From contig NZ_FZQR01000007.1 in the NCBI RefSeq assembly GCF_900199455.1, positions 186,001 to 250,000 on the forward strand: a stretch of 64,000 nt of DNA, in the 5' to 3' direction. A program made the position numbers and the translations under genes. This DNA comes from Mesorhizobium carmichaelinearum (GTDB lineage Bacteria; Pseudomonadota; Alphaproteobacteria; Rhizobiales; Rhizobiaceae). Below the pieces are notes generated by a model. It searched no databases, was not told the DNA's origin, and saw only the letters and a list, made by a program, of their open reading frames with translations. Below are positions 1 to 10,710 of this stretch, piece after piece (positions within the stretch are counted from its first letter, which is position 1; each line of letters opens with the position of its first letter).

Positions 1-99
1 GGCGGCCTTCTGAGCATCGACGGTTGCCAGCACGCCGGCCGTCGCCAGTCCCGCCATTCCCAATTTCAGAAAATCACGTCTTCCGGATGTGTCGTTCAC
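1..99 (-). CDS. N-terminus of a Tat-exported protein (truncated by window edge)
   Basis: Only the first 33 codons lie in the window. They start at a GTG preceded by a strong GGAGGT ribosome site and encode a twin-arginine signal (GRRDFLKLG followed by an alanine-rich hydrophobic stretch), so the mature protein should be exported folded to the periplasm. It is divergent from the IclR regulator at 229, and IclR proteins commonly control their divergent neighbour, so a periplasmic binding protein or oxidoreductase under that control is plausible. The function cannot be read from this fragment. Confidence 0.6.
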   Translation of the reverse strand, partial: MNDTSGRRDFLKLGMAGLATAGVLATVDAQKAA

Positions 100-168
100 G
101 GCGACCTCCTTTCGTGTTGTGTTCCCCTACGCACAGGCAATACACGCGACGGTGATTATCATAAGATT

Positions 169-210
169 GTCTCTTACAAGAGACGCATGTATCCTGTACA
201 AGACAGATAC
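169..210. promoter_or_regulatory. Candidate IclR operator: two adjacent palindromes
   Basis: The space between the divergent Tat-signal gene and the iclR-type gene holds a near-perfect 16-bp palindrome, GTCTCTTACAAGAGAC (169-184). Just behind it is a second inverted repeat with GTATC/GATAC arms around CTGTACAAGACA (189-210). Both contain a TACAAGA core, so they look like two copies of one site. The second ends 18 bases before the ATG at 229, a position suited to autoregulation plus control of the divergent gene. Assignment to the adjacent regulator is inference. Confidence 0.45.
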
Positions 211-228
211 TAGCACCAGGAATCGACA

Positions 229-1017
229 ATGCAAGATGGCAATGCCTTGGCCGTTTCGGCCGACGAAAAGACGACGGCCTCCCGCGAGAAGGGCCTCAAC
301 CGGGTGCTCGAAATCCTGGACTTTCTGCACACGACGCAGCGGGCGATCGGCATTGGCGATCTTGCCAAGGGGGTGAACGCCCCGCGTTCGACCACCTACA
401 CGCTGGTGCGGTCGCTGGTCGACGCCGGCCTGCTGGAAATGGCGGGCGACGGCAACCGCGTCTATTTCGGTAAAAAACTCTATCTCTATGGAATGGATTA
501 TGTGCGCGGCAACGACCTGCTGCGGCGCGGGCGCCAGGAGGTCGACCATCTGTCGCGCGAAACCGGCGAGACCTCGGAACTGTGCATGCTGCAGAGCGGC
601 CGCTACACCATAGTCCATTCCAGCCCGGGCACCAGGCCGTTCCGCATCAGCTCGGCCACCGGCCTGCAGATACCGCTGCCCTGGACCGCATCGGGCCGGC
701 TGCTTCTGGCGGGGCTGGAGCGGGCCGAAATCGAAGCCATGGTGTCGGAAGACGATCTCGTGCTGCCCGACGGCCGCAAGCTGCGGCTCGACGATTTCAT
801 CGCCGACATCGCCAAGGCTGGGGTGACCGGCTACTGCGTGACCTCGGGGCTGGTCGATGCCTACACGAAGTGTCTTGCCGTGCCGGTCTTTTCAGCGCCG
901 GGCAAGGTGGAGGCGACGATGTGCCTGGTGGTTCCCATCGATACGTCCGAGGAACGGACCGGCAGCCTCATCGGCCTGCTGCGCGACCGCGCCGGCAGGC
1001 TTTCGATCGGCGGATAG
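229..1017 (+). CDS. IclR-family transcriptional regulator
   Basis: 262 residues, the usual IclR length. Residues about 18-80 form the winged helix-turn-helix (LNRVLEILDFL, then APRSTTYTLVRSLVDAGLL), and residues about 85-255 form the effector-binding IclR domain (HSSPGTRPFRI, LPWTASGRLLLAG, ITGYC-like segment, CLVVPI). Such regulators usually control catabolism of aromatic or organic acids and bind as dimers or tetramers upstream of a divergent target. Here the divergent target would be the Tat-signal protein at 1-99. The ATG at 229 was chosen because the preceding region holds the palindromes and the downstream codons read as IclR. The effector is unknown. Confidence 0.88.
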   Translation: MQDGNALAVSADEKTTASREKGLNRVLEILDFLHTTQRAIGIGDLAKGVNAPRSTTYTLVRSLVDAGLLEMAGDGNRVYFGKKLYLYGMDYVRGNDLLRRGRQEVDHLSRETGETSELCMLQSGRYTIVHSSPGTRPFRISSATGLQIPLPWTASGRLLLAGLERAEIEAMVSEDDLVLPDGRKLRLDDFIADIAKAGVTGYCVTSGLVDAYTKCLAVPVFSAPGKVEATMCLVVPIDTSEERTGSLIGLLRDRAGRLSIGG

Positions 1018-1028
1018 GCGAGAGACCG

Positions 1029-1232
1029 CTAAGCGATGATGTCTGGAATGATCTTGTCTTCCAGCGCCATCAGCCGGTCCTTGAGCACCAGCTTCTTCTT
1101 TTTCATGCGCTGGATCTGCAGCGGGTCGCAATTGGTGGCGATCATCGCGTTGATCGCCGCATCGAAATCGGCGTGTTCCTGCTTTAGCCGGGAAAATTCG
1201 AGGCGAATATCGGCCTGTTCCTGATCGGACAT
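1029..1232 (-). CDS. DUF465/YdcH-family small protein
   Basis: 67 residues, predicted as a helical hairpin: acidic first half (QEQADIRLEFSRLKQEHADFDAAI), then a KKKKLVLKDRLMALEDKI segment typical of DUF465 (YdcH) proteins. The family is widespread and small in proteobacteria; its molecular role is not established. It converges on the iclR-type gene (11 bases apart) and is divergent from a second DUF465 gene at 1473, so the two are a paralogous pair back to back. Confidence 0.85.
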   Translation of the reverse strand: MSDQEQADIRLEFSRLKQEHADFDAAINAMIATNCDPLQIQRMKKKKLVLKDRLMALEDKIIPDIIA

Positions 1233-1472
1233 TCTCTACCGTCTGCACGTCTGCGGCGCCCAAAAACTGGGCCTGATTGGGCGGGGGCGGCAATTTCTGC
1301 CACCGGCGCGCAGCCCATATCACATTTCACATTGTCGTGGAATGCTACCACGCAGCATTCGACATCGCAGTCGGAAGGTGGCAAAGTGTCATTGTGCCGT
1401 CACAGAAGCGAGCCTGCGGTGGACGCGCCTTGACGGCTGCAATCGAGGAAACCATGAAAGGGAGAACCAATC

Positions 1473-1652
1473 ATGTCTCTTGCTTCCCATCTTGATGAGT
1501 TGCAGCGGAAACACGGCGACATCGAACGTGAGATCGATGACGCGATGAACCACCCGTCGGTGGATGACCTCGAAATCGTGAATCTCAAGCGACGCAAGCT
1601 GGCACTCAAGGATGCGATTGAGAAATTGAAAGCGCAACCGACTACGCATTGA
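1473..1652 (+). CDS. Second DUF465-family small protein (59 aa)
   Basis: 59 codons open from an ATG that follows a GGGAGAA ribosome site. The protein begins MSLASHLDELQRKHGDIE and continues with a LKRRKLALKDAIEKL motif, the same K-R/K-LxLKDxI signature as the DUF465 protein encoded on the other strand at 1029-1232. It lacks the longer N-terminus of that paralogue. Paired DUF465 genes suggest a local duplication. No function can be assigned beyond the family. Positively charged C-terminal helix and heptad-like spacing are consistent with a small coiled coil. Confidence 0.8.
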   Translation: MSLASHLDELQRKHGDIEREIDDAMNHPSVDDLEIVNLKRRKLALKDAIEKLKAQPTTH

Positions 1653-1794
1653 TGCCCGACTGACATAGCCGTTTCACGCGGAATTGTCTTGCCGGCGGCA
1701 GTTGCTGTCGCCGGACGCTTTTCCGTTTAGCCAAGGTGAAATTTGTCTGCTCGCGACCGCGCTGACTGGCCGGTTTGCCGAGAACAGAAGATAT

Positions 1795-2259
1795 TCAAGA
1801 CCACCGCTTTCTGAGCAGTCCGAAGATTGCATTGACTGCAGCTGCTGCCAGAAGACCGAAAAGTGCTGCGTAGAATAATTCTTTGAAATCGTATTCAGGC
1901 CCTGCTGTTAGCGCAAGATAAAGGCTTATGGGAAAGCCAATTGACAGCGATATATATTTATGAGGCTCGCTCCAGAATTTTCTCTTGAATGTCTCGAATA
2001 TCTGAAGCATGGACAATCCGCGATATCTCTTTATGCCAATTCCTACAAGTTTCAGGATTATATCAAGTGAAAACATAGCTAGAAGGTATAATATTAACGC
2101 GTGATAGAGCTTGTTGTAGTTGTGCTGAGGGCCTATTTTGGTTACTATATATAGAGAAATTGAAACATTAGCGAACATAAGTATATATACAGATATATCT
2201 GCTATAAAGGCATTTTTGACTAGATGTATTTTGGAATATAATTTTTGTCGCCAGTTCAT
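1795..2259 (-). CDS. AT-rich hypothetical membrane protein
   Basis: 154 residues with about four hydrophobic segments (near residues 20-40, 50-72, 100-118 and 124-146), a basic loop between the second and third, and a basic C-terminus (LLRKRWS). I do not recognise the family. The coding sequence and its upstream flank are strikingly A+T rich (ATATATATTTATG-type runs near 1950-2240) and use codons such as ATA and TTA that are rare in all neighbours. This marks a probable recent acquisition inserted between conserved chromosomal genes. No partner gene or mobility gene is nearby. Confidence 0.6.
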   Translation of the reverse strand: MNWRQKLYSKIHLVKNAFIADISVYILMFANVSISLYIVTKIGPQHNYNKLYHALILYLLAMFSLDIILKLVGIGIKRYRGLSMLQIFETFKRKFWSEPHKYISLSIGFPISLYLALTAGPEYDFKELFYAALFGLLAAAAVNAIFGLLRKRWS

Positions 2260-2631
2260 GATCTCATCTGCATATGGGTTTGGACGTGTGAGTAAATATT
2301 ATCCTGGGTAGAGGCTGTTCGCAACGAGGATCGCTCAGGGTTTCATTGGCATTCAAGTTCCAAACAATCTGGTGGCGTGAGTCCGAATCCTCCCCCCTTG
2401 ATGCCGGCGGAAAAATACAGAACTTGGAAAACTGGCGGCTCGGCCGCTATGCGACTTTCGCCAACTTGTCATGCTCGACGTGACGGGGCGCTCTCCGTTT
2501 TTTCGCCGAGGGTGCCCCAAATTCACCCCGCAGTTTCAGGCGACGCGCCTTTGTGGCGACCTGTCGCCATTGACAAGCCATCTTTGCTCCTCCACCTCAT
2601 GCCCGGACCTTCCAGATAAAAGGCTGCCGGC
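2260..2631. other. 372-bp gene-free spacer before ispG
   Basis: No convincing coding sequence on either strand. The left part is as AT-rich as the preceding membrane-protein gene and probably belongs to the same foreign segment. The right part returns to normal composition and includes a 16-bp palindrome TGGCGACCTGTCGCCA (2554-2569) about 60 bases before the ispG start, a possible operator. The ispG promoter must lie here but no clear -35/-10 pair stands out. Confidence 0.4.
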
Positions 2632-3882
2632 ATGACCGGATATTTTTCTTTTCCCTTCCCCCGCCGCACTTCGGTCGGCGTCGATGTCGGCGGCGTGGTC
2701 GTCGGCGGCGGCGCTCCGGTTGTCGTGCAGTCGATGACCAACACCGACACGGCCGACATCGACCAGACGGTCGCGCAGGTCGCAGCACTCCACCGCGCCG
2801 GCTCCGAGATCGTACGCATCACCGTCGACCGCGACGAGAGTGCTGCCGCCGTGCCGCGCATTCATGAGCGGCTTCAGCGGCTTGGCATCAACGTACCGCT
2901 GGTCGGCGACTTCCACTATATCGGCCACAAATTGCTCGCCGACCATCCGGCCTGCGCCGAGGCGCTGGCCAAATACCGCATCAATCCCGGCAATGTCGGC
3001 TTCAAGGACAAGAAGGACCGGCAGTTCGCCGCGATCGTCGAAATGGCGATCAAACATGACAAGCCGGTGCGCATCGGCGTCAACTGGGGCTCGCTCGACC
3101 AGGAGCTTCTGACCCGATTGATGGACGACAACCAGGACAAGGGTTTTCCGCTGACGGCGCAGGAAGTGACGCGCGAGGCGATCGTGCAGTCGGCGATCCT
3201 GTCGGCCGAGATGGCCGAAGAGATCGGCCTCGGCCGCGACAAGATCATCCTGTCGGCCAAGGTCAGCGGCGTGCAGGATTTGATCGCCGTCTATACCGAG
3301 CTTGCCACCCGCTCCGACCATGCGCTGCATCTGGGCCTCACCGAGGCCGGCATGGGCTCGAAAGGCATCGTCGCCTCGTCCGCCGCCATGGGCATCCTGT
3401 TGCAGCAAGGCATCGGCGACACCATCCGCATCTCGCTGACGCCGGAGCCGAACGGCGACCGCACGCGCGAGGTGCAGGTGTCGCAGGAATTGCTGCAGAC
3501 CATGGGTTTCAGGCAGTTCGTGCCGATCGTCGCGGCTTGCCCCGGCTGCGGCCGCACGACCTCAACCGTGTTCCAGGAGCTCGCCCAGAACATCCAGGCG
3601 GATCTGCGCAAGAACATGCCGGTGTGGCGCGAAAAATATCCCGGCGTCGAGAACCTCAAGGTCGCGGTGATGGGCTGCATCGTCAACGGCCCGGGTGAGT
3701 CCAAACATGCCGATATCGGCATTTCGCTGCCCGGCACCGGCGAGACGCCGACGGCACCCGTCTTCGTCGACGGCAAGAAGGCGGCGACGCTGCGCGGACC
3801 GTCGATCGCGGCGGATTTCGAGAAAATGGTCGCCGACTATATCGAGCAACGGTTTGGTCGCGGCAAGGCCGCGGCAGAGTAG
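2632..3882 (+). CDS. ispG: 4-hydroxy-3-methylbut-2-en-1-yl diphosphate synthase
   Basis: 416 residues. IspG (GcpE) reductively converts 2-C-methyl-D-erythritol 2,4-cyclodiphosphate to HMBPP in the cytosolic MEP isoprenoid pathway, using a [4Fe-4S] cluster. The N-terminal TIM-barrel signature VVVQSMTNTDTAD and GVNWGSL are present. The C-terminal cluster ligands are Cys303 and Cys306 (ACPGCGRT) and Cys349 with Glu356 (MGCIVNGPGE). Length and both motifs match the bacterial two-domain form. A lytic transglycosylase gene starts 5 bases after the stop, so the two are probably co-transcribed. Its product pathway links to ispA at 20012, which is not adjacent. Confidence 0.97.
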   Translation: MTGYFSFPFPRRTSVGVDVGGVVVGGGAPVVVQSMTNTDTADIDQTVAQVAALHRAGSEIVRITVDRDESAAAVPRIHERLQRLGINVPLVGDFHYIGHKLLADHPACAEALAKYRINPGNVGFKDKKDRQFAAIVEMAIKHDKPVRIGVNWGSLDQELLTRLMDDNQDKGFPLTAQEVTREAIVQSAILSAEMAEEIGLGRDKIILSAKVSGVQDLIAVYTELATRSDHALHLGLTEAGMGSKGIVASSAAMGILLQQGIGDTIRISLTPEPNGDRTREVQVSQELLQTMGFRQFVPIVAACPGCGRTTSTVFQELAQNIQADLRKNMPVWREKYPGVENLKVAVMGCIVNGPGESKHADIGISLPGTGETPTAPVFVDGKKAATLRGPSIAADFEKMVADYIEQRFGRGKAAAE

Positions 3883-3887
3883 CTCAG

Positions 3888-4742
3888 ATGCAGCGTTTCC
3901 TCTGGGCGGCGCTGATTGTCCTGTGCGGTATGGCTTGGTCGACACTCGTTCAGGCCGATCCGCCGCAATCGGCCAAGCAGCGGCTGATCGACAAGGTCTG
4001 CAACCTGATCCAGGCCCATGCCGACCAGAACGGCCTGCCCCGGGATTTCTTCGCCCGGCTGATCTGGAAGGAAAGCCGTTTCGATCCCAATGCCGTCAGC
4101 CCCGTCGGCGCCGAAGGCATCGCTCAGTTCATGCCGGGTACCGCCAAGATGCGGGGGCTCGAAAATTCCTTCGACATCAACCAGGCGATCCCGGCGTCGG
4201 CGAAATATCTCGCCGAAATGAAGACCAGCTACGGCAACCTTGGTCTGGCCGCGGCCGCCTACAATGCCGGCGAAAGCCGGGTGTCGCGCTGGCTGGGTTC
4301 GGGCGGCTTCCTGCCGATGGAGACCGAGAGCTATGTCTTCGATGTCATGGGCGAGCCAGTCGACAAGTTCACCGACCCCGCCTATGCCGGAAAAATCGAG
4401 CCGCTCGACGCCAAGGCGGATTTTGCCGTCGCCTGCCGCAAGCTGCCGGTGATCATGTCGCAGACCGTGGCGATGGCCTCGATCAACGTCAAACCATGGG
4501 GCATCCAGGTGGCCGGCAATTTCCGCCGCAGTGCCGCAATCGGCCAGTGGCTCAGGGTGAGGAGCCGTTTTCCGGCGCTGCTTGCCGGCCATGATCCGGT
4601 GGTGAGCCGGGTGCGCACGCCGATCGGCCGGCGCGGTATCTACGCGGTCCGGATCGGGGTCGACGACCGTGCCGTCGCCAATGTCATCTGCCAGAAACTG
4701 CAGAGCGTCGGTGGCGCCTGCGTGGTGGTGCGCAACCGGTAG
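3888..4742 (+). CDS. Periplasmic lytic transglycosylase (SLT domain)
   Basis: 284 residues with a cleavable signal peptide (residues 1-23, MQRFLWAALIVLCG to VQA). Residues about 40-150 form a goose-type SLT domain: catalytic Glu62 in LIWKESRFDPNAVS, then GAEGIAQFMPGTA and AAAAYNAGESRV. It should cleave glycosidic bonds in peptidoglycan with formation of 1,6-anhydromuropeptides. The C-terminal half (residues 160-284) resembles an SPOR-like or sorting region but has no motif I recognise. The start lies 5 bases behind ispG, with only a weak ribosome site, which suggests translation coupled to ispG. Confidence 0.88.
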   Translation: MQRFLWAALIVLCGMAWSTLVQADPPQSAKQRLIDKVCNLIQAHADQNGLPRDFFARLIWKESRFDPNAVSPVGAEGIAQFMPGTAKMRGLENSFDINQAIPASAKYLAEMKTSYGNLGLAAAAYNAGESRVSRWLGSGGFLPMETESYVFDVMGEPVDKFTDPAYAGKIEPLDAKADFAVACRKLPVIMSQTVAMASINVKPWGIQVAGNFRRSAAIGQWLRVRSRFPALLAGHDPVVSRVRTPIGRRGIYAVRIGVDDRAVANVICQKLQSVGGACVVVRNR

Positions 4743-5010
4743 GCCGATCCGGAGTCGACACGAGCCGGCTCGCGCTGGCCGAATGCACCCGCCACATCCG
4801 GCAAAGATTCCGGTTGTAGCGGCTGGCATCTTTTGCCGTGGCGGCCGCGTTCTCTAGCAACACCAATAAGCAACCGCTGATGTTGCAGCAAGAAGCCGCC
4901 GGTCAAGGTGGCGTCGATCAAATCTTAATGAGTTCTGTTATAGCAAGAACAGAATCGGCATTTATAAAGCGGGTTTTATTCGGGGTCTTCAACGCAGGGG
5001 CATAATACCG

Positions 5011-6141
5011 GTGGAAAATTTTCTAAAGAAGGTTGTCGGTGAGCTTGAAACGCCGCGCTCCAAGCGGCCATTCGGTTCCGGCTGGCTGTCCGGTTCGATC
5101 GCTTTGCTTGCCGGGGTCACCGGCCTGCTGATGGTGATCGTGTTGCGCTACCCGTCGCTGACCTCGATGCCGGATCTGGCGCCCATCCATCAGATGCTGT
5201 TCTTCAAGCCGGTCCTCTATTTCGTGCTCATCTCAGGCTATATCCTGGCCATACTGAGCATGATGCTGCGCAGGGAAAAGACGCTCGGCGTGGCGGCGAT
5301 GGTCACCGTTCTCCTGGCAACTCTGCTCGGCATGCTGCCGGTGCGTCACCAGCTGCAGATTGAGGGCGTCTTCTTCGGCCTCGACTTCTTCATTCTGAAC
5401 GCCCTGTTCATGGGCGTGCTGTTCGTCCCGCTCGAACGCATTCTCGCCCGCAACAAGGATCAGACGGTGTTCCGCGACGAATGGCGCGAGGACCTGTTTT
5501 ACTATCTGGTCTCGTCGCTGCTGGTGCAGATCTTGACCTACCTGACGCTCGCGCCATCCAATCTGGTCAATGCGCAAGGCGGTCTCGGTTCGGTGCGCGC
5601 CTGGGTCCACAATCTGCCCTGGCTGATGCAGTTGGTGGCGGTGATGTTCCTGACGGATCTCGCCCAATATTGGGTGCACCGGGCCTTCCACCGCATTCCC
5701 TTTCTGTGGAATTTTCATGCCGTGCATCATTCGGCCAAGTCGATGGACTGGATTGCCGGCGCGCGGATGCATTTCCTGGAAATCATCGTGCTGCGCAGCC
5801 TGACCGCCACGCCTATGTTCGTGCTGGGCTTCGATGAATCGGCGATCCAGACCTATATCCTGATCGTCTACGTCTATTCGTCTTTCATCCATTCCAATAT
5901 CGGAACGAGTTTCGGCCCGGCCGAGAAACTGCTGGTGTCGCCGCGCTATCATCACTGGCATCACGGCCTCGAGAAAGAGGCGATCGACGTCAACTTCGCC
6001 ATCCATTTCCCGCTGCTCGACCGGCTGTTCGGTACCTACCATCTGCCTGAGGGGCGGTGGCCGAAGGGCTATGGCATTCACGGCCATCCGGTGCCGAAAG
6101 GATATTGGCGGCAATTCCTCTACCCCTTCCGGCGCGGCTGA
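5011..6141 (+). CDS. Sterol desaturase/fatty-acid hydroxylase family membrane protein
   Basis: 376 residues starting at GTG. Five or more membrane segments occupy residues 25-215. A di-iron histidine cluster follows: H223-R-A-F-H227, H236-A-V-H-H240 and H314-H-W-H-H318, the pattern of the sterol desaturase/fatty-acid hydroxylase superfamily. These enzymes insert oxygen into lipid C-H bonds; in rhizobia, substrates could be hopanoids, ornithine lipids or fatty acids, which the sequence does not resolve. An extended N-terminal membrane region distinguishes it from the short ~270-residue forms. No clear ribosome site precedes the GTG (AGGGG 13 bases upstream). The 268-bp spacer upstream holds no gene. 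Confidence 0.85.
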   Translation: MENFLKKVVGELETPRSKRPFGSGWLSGSIALLAGVTGLLMVIVLRYPSLTSMPDLAPIHQMLFFKPVLYFVLISGYILAILSMMLRREKTLGVAAMVTVLLATLLGMLPVRHQLQIEGVFFGLDFFILNALFMGVLFVPLERILARNKDQTVFRDEWREDLFYYLVSSLLVQILTYLTLAPSNLVNAQGGLGSVRAWVHNLPWLMQLVAVMFLTDLAQYWVHRAFHRIPFLWNFHAVHHSAKSMDWIAGARMHFLEIIVLRSLTATPMFVLGFDESAIQTYILIVYVYSSFIHSNIGTSFGPAEKLLVSPRYHHWHHGLEKEAIDVNFAIHFPLLDRLFGTYHLPEGRWPKGYGIHGHPVPKGYWRQFLYPFRRG

Positions 6142-6236
6142 TTTGCCGGGCATTTCAGGGCTCTGCTTCCCCGTTCCGGAACATCGGTTATAAGAGCGTC
6201 CGTGTGGACTGCCTTCGATGGCGACGAGGATGCGGG

Positions 6237-6998
6237 ATGTTCGACGCCTACATTATTTGCGGCACACCGAGAACCGGCAGCACTTTGCTGTGCAAGCTCC
6301 TGGCATCCACCGGGACATCGGGCGATCCGCACTCCTTCTATCGGCGGCAGGACCTGTCGGAGTGGGCGCAGGAATGGAAACTGCCAGCCCGCGAGACTAC
6401 GGGCGAGCTTGAATTCGAGATTGCCTATCTCAACGCGGCGATCACCGCCGGCAAGGGCGGGACAGGCATCTTCGGCCTGCGCCTGATGCGCGAAAACCTG
6501 GATGAACTTTCGGCGATCCTCGACCAGATATTCCCGGGGCTTGCGTCGGTCACAGCGCGTTTCGAAAAGGCCTTTGGCCGGGTCCTCTACATATACCTGT
6601 CGCGCGAGAACAAGCTCGCGCAGGCTGTCTCCCTGATCAAGGCGGAGCAGACCGGTCTTTGGCACATCGCTCCCGATGGCTCGGAGATCGAAAGGGTCGC
6701 ACCGCCGCAAGAACCGCACTATGATTTCGAGCGGATCAAAAGGGGACTTGCAGAGCTCGAAGCCTATGATGCGGCCTGGAACATTTGGTTCGCGGCACAA
6801 GGCATAACGCCCCTGCGAATCGGCTACGAGCGCCTCTCCGCCGATCCGGCCGCGGCATTGCAAGGTATCTGCGAGGCCCTCGGCGTTCAGTCTCCGAATG
6901 CCGACGACATCCGGCCGGGCGTCGCCAAGCTCGCCGACGAGACAAGCCGCGACTGGATGCATCGCTATCGTCTGGACGCGGCAGGCCTGACGCAGTGA
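6237..6998 (+). CDS. Stf0-type sulfotransferase
   Basis: 253 residues from the ATG at 6237, preceded by GAGGA. The start MFDAYIICGTPRTGSTLLCKLL is the 5'-phosphosulfate-binding loop of Stf0 sulfotransferases, known from mycobacterial trehalose sulfation. YIYLSRENKLAQAVSLIKAEQTGLWH is the 3'-phosphate-binding and substrate region of the same family. It should transfer sulfate from PAPS to a hydroxyl of a sugar or lipid headgroup in the cytosol. The sterol-desaturase-like hydroxylase ends 95 bases upstream on the same strand, so a hydroxylated lipid or glycolipid may be its acceptor (inference). Longer in-frame starts upstream run into that gene and lack the family motif. Confidence 0.85.
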   Translation: MFDAYIICGTPRTGSTLLCKLLASTGTSGDPHSFYRRQDLSEWAQEWKLPARETTGELEFEIAYLNAAITAGKGGTGIFGLRLMRENLDELSAILDQIFPGLASVTARFEKAFGRVLYIYLSRENKLAQAVSLIKAEQTGLWHIAPDGSEIERVAPPQEPHYDFERIKRGLAELEAYDAAWNIWFAAQGITPLRIGYERLSADPAAALQGICEALGVQSPNADDIRPGVAKLADETSRDWMHRYRLDAAGLTQ

Positions 6999-7004
6999 CG
7001 TGGA

Positions 7005-9359
<2,355 letters not shown>

Positions 9360-9481
9360 ATACGCATTATTTTAACGACCGGGATTACGCTTCATTTACA
9401 TTAAGATTTCGTTGGCGCGCCTGTCCGATTGCTGACACGACCCCGCCAGGAAGCGAGCCGGGGCCGGAACCGCGGATGCCA

Positions 9482-9823
9482 CTACGCTTTGGCCAGGGGG
9501 AACTCGTTGGCGATCGTGACGTGATGGTGGATGCGACCCTCGAAATATCTGGTCAGCACCGCTTCGGTCGCGGCGCGCGATTCAGCGCGGACGGGGCTGG
9601 CAAGGGCCGCGTCGACGGCCGCCATGTCGCGGTAGTTGATCGCCAGGATCAACGGGAATTCCGGTGCGCCGTCGTCACGCTTTTCGGCGAAACTGACGCG
9701 TACGTCGAGCGCGCCGGGAAACGCCTTCCACTTCGGCAGGACGGTCTCGAGGACAGCCTGGCGGAATGCCAGGGTCTCACCGTCCTTCACCTTGCCTTCA
9801 AACAGCGCATAGCGCGTGATCAT
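9482..9823 (-). CDS. Small dimeric alpha/beta-barrel (Dabb/ABM-like) protein
   Basis: 113 residues starting MITRYALFEGKVKDGETLAF. The pattern of alternating strands with VRVSFAEKRDDGAPEFPLILAINYRD resembles stress-responsive Dabb or antibiotic-biosynthesis monooxygenase-like ferredoxin folds. It is the last gene of a four-gene operon; its ATG overlaps the TGA of the dehydrogenase by 4 bases, so it is translated coupled to it. In sugar-acid operons such small proteins sometimes act as mutarotase-like or dehydratase helpers, but nothing in the sequence fixes the reaction. Confidence 0.7.
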   Translation of the reverse strand: MITRYALFEGKVKDGETLAFRQAVLETVLPKWKAFPGALDVRVSFAEKRDDGAPEFPLILAINYRDMAAVDAALASPVRAESRAATEAVLTRYFEGRIHHHVTIANEFPLAKA

Positions 9824-10710
9824 GTCCGGTTCTCCTGATCGTTGTTGCGTTGGAAGAATTCCATCAATGCGGCCTGATCCTCGCCGCCCAGTCCAGCAGC
9901 CGTCAGCAGCCTGTGCACTTCGGCGCAGACGGCCGTCAGCGGCATCGCCGTATGCGTGCGCCGCGCCAGATCCTGCGCGGCATTGAGATCCTTGACCATA
10001 TTGTCGATGCGGCCCGTGCGCCGGTAGTCGCGGGTGGCGAAGCGCGGCAGGTATTCCTGCAGGATGGCGCTGTCGGCGCGGCCGCCCTTCAACGCCTGCG
10101 GGATCTTCAGCACGTCGACGCCGGCGTCCAGCGCCAGCCGCGTCGCTTCCGCCACGGCCATGAAGTTCAGCGCGCACAGCACCTGGTTGATCAGCTTGGT
10201 CGTCTGGCCGGTGCCGGCCGGGCCCATATGGGTGTAATTGGCCGCGACGTCGCGCAGTACATTGTGGGCATCCTCGACGTCATCCTCTTCGCCGCCGGCC
10301 ATCAGTGTCAACTCGCCGATCAACGCCTTCGGCGCGCCGCCTGAGAGCGGGCTGTCGACCCAGCGCAAACCCTTCTCGCTTGCGTCGGCGGCGAGCTGGC
10401 GCGTCGCATCGGGGTCGATGGACGACATGTCGATGATCAGCGTGCCGGGCTTCGCTCCAGCCGCCACGCCGCCGTCACCGAACACCGCGCGGCGCACGAT
10501 CGCCGCCGAATTGAGGCTGAGAATGACATAGTCGGACGCGCTGGCGGCCTCGGCCGCACTCGCCATTGCGGTCGCGCCCCTGGCGACCAGCGCCTCGACC
10601 TTGGCCTTGTCGAGATCGAACACGGCGAGGCGATTGCCGGTGGCGAGCAGGCGCTCGCCGATCGCCCCGCCCATGGCGCCGGCGCCGATCAATGCGACTT
10701 TGTTGGTCAT
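9820..10710 (-). CDS. Beta-hydroxyacid dehydrogenase, NAD-dependent (3-HIBADH/LtnD-like)
   Basis: 296 residues. N-terminal Rossmann motif VALIGAGAMGGAIGERLL, then VDSPLSGGAPKA (substrate loop) and GPAGTGQTTKLINQ, which carries the catalytic lysine of the 3-hydroxyisobutyrate dehydrogenase superfamily. Members oxidise 3-hydroxyacids such as tartronate semialdehyde, L-threonate or 3-hydroxyisobutyrate. Here it sits between a gluconokinase gene and a small Dabb-like gene with 4-base ATGA overlaps on both sides, so it belongs to the sugar-acid pathway; L-threonate-type dehydrogenation is one option. Substrate assignment is inference from context. Confidence 0.85.
   Translation of the reverse strand: MTNKVALIGAGAMGGAIGERLLATGNRLAVFDLDKAKVEALVARGATAMASAAEAASASDYVILSLNSAAIVRRAVFGDGGVAAGAKPGTLIIDMSSIDPDATRQLAADASEKGLRWVDSPLSGGAPKALIGELTLMAGGEEDDVEDAHNVLRDVAANYTHMGPAGTGQTTKLINQVLCALNFMAVAEATRLALDAGVDVLKIPQALKGGRADSAILQEYLPRFATRDYRRTGRIDNMVKDLNAAQDLARRTHTAMPLTAVCAEVHRLLTAAGLGGEDQAALMEFFQRNNDQENRT

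Noticed and set aside
2373..2400. GGTGGCGTGAGTCCGAATCC looks like a tRNA T-arm
   Set aside because: No cloverleaf partner stems surround it, so it is not a tRNA gene; a decayed tRNA fragment cannot be shown.
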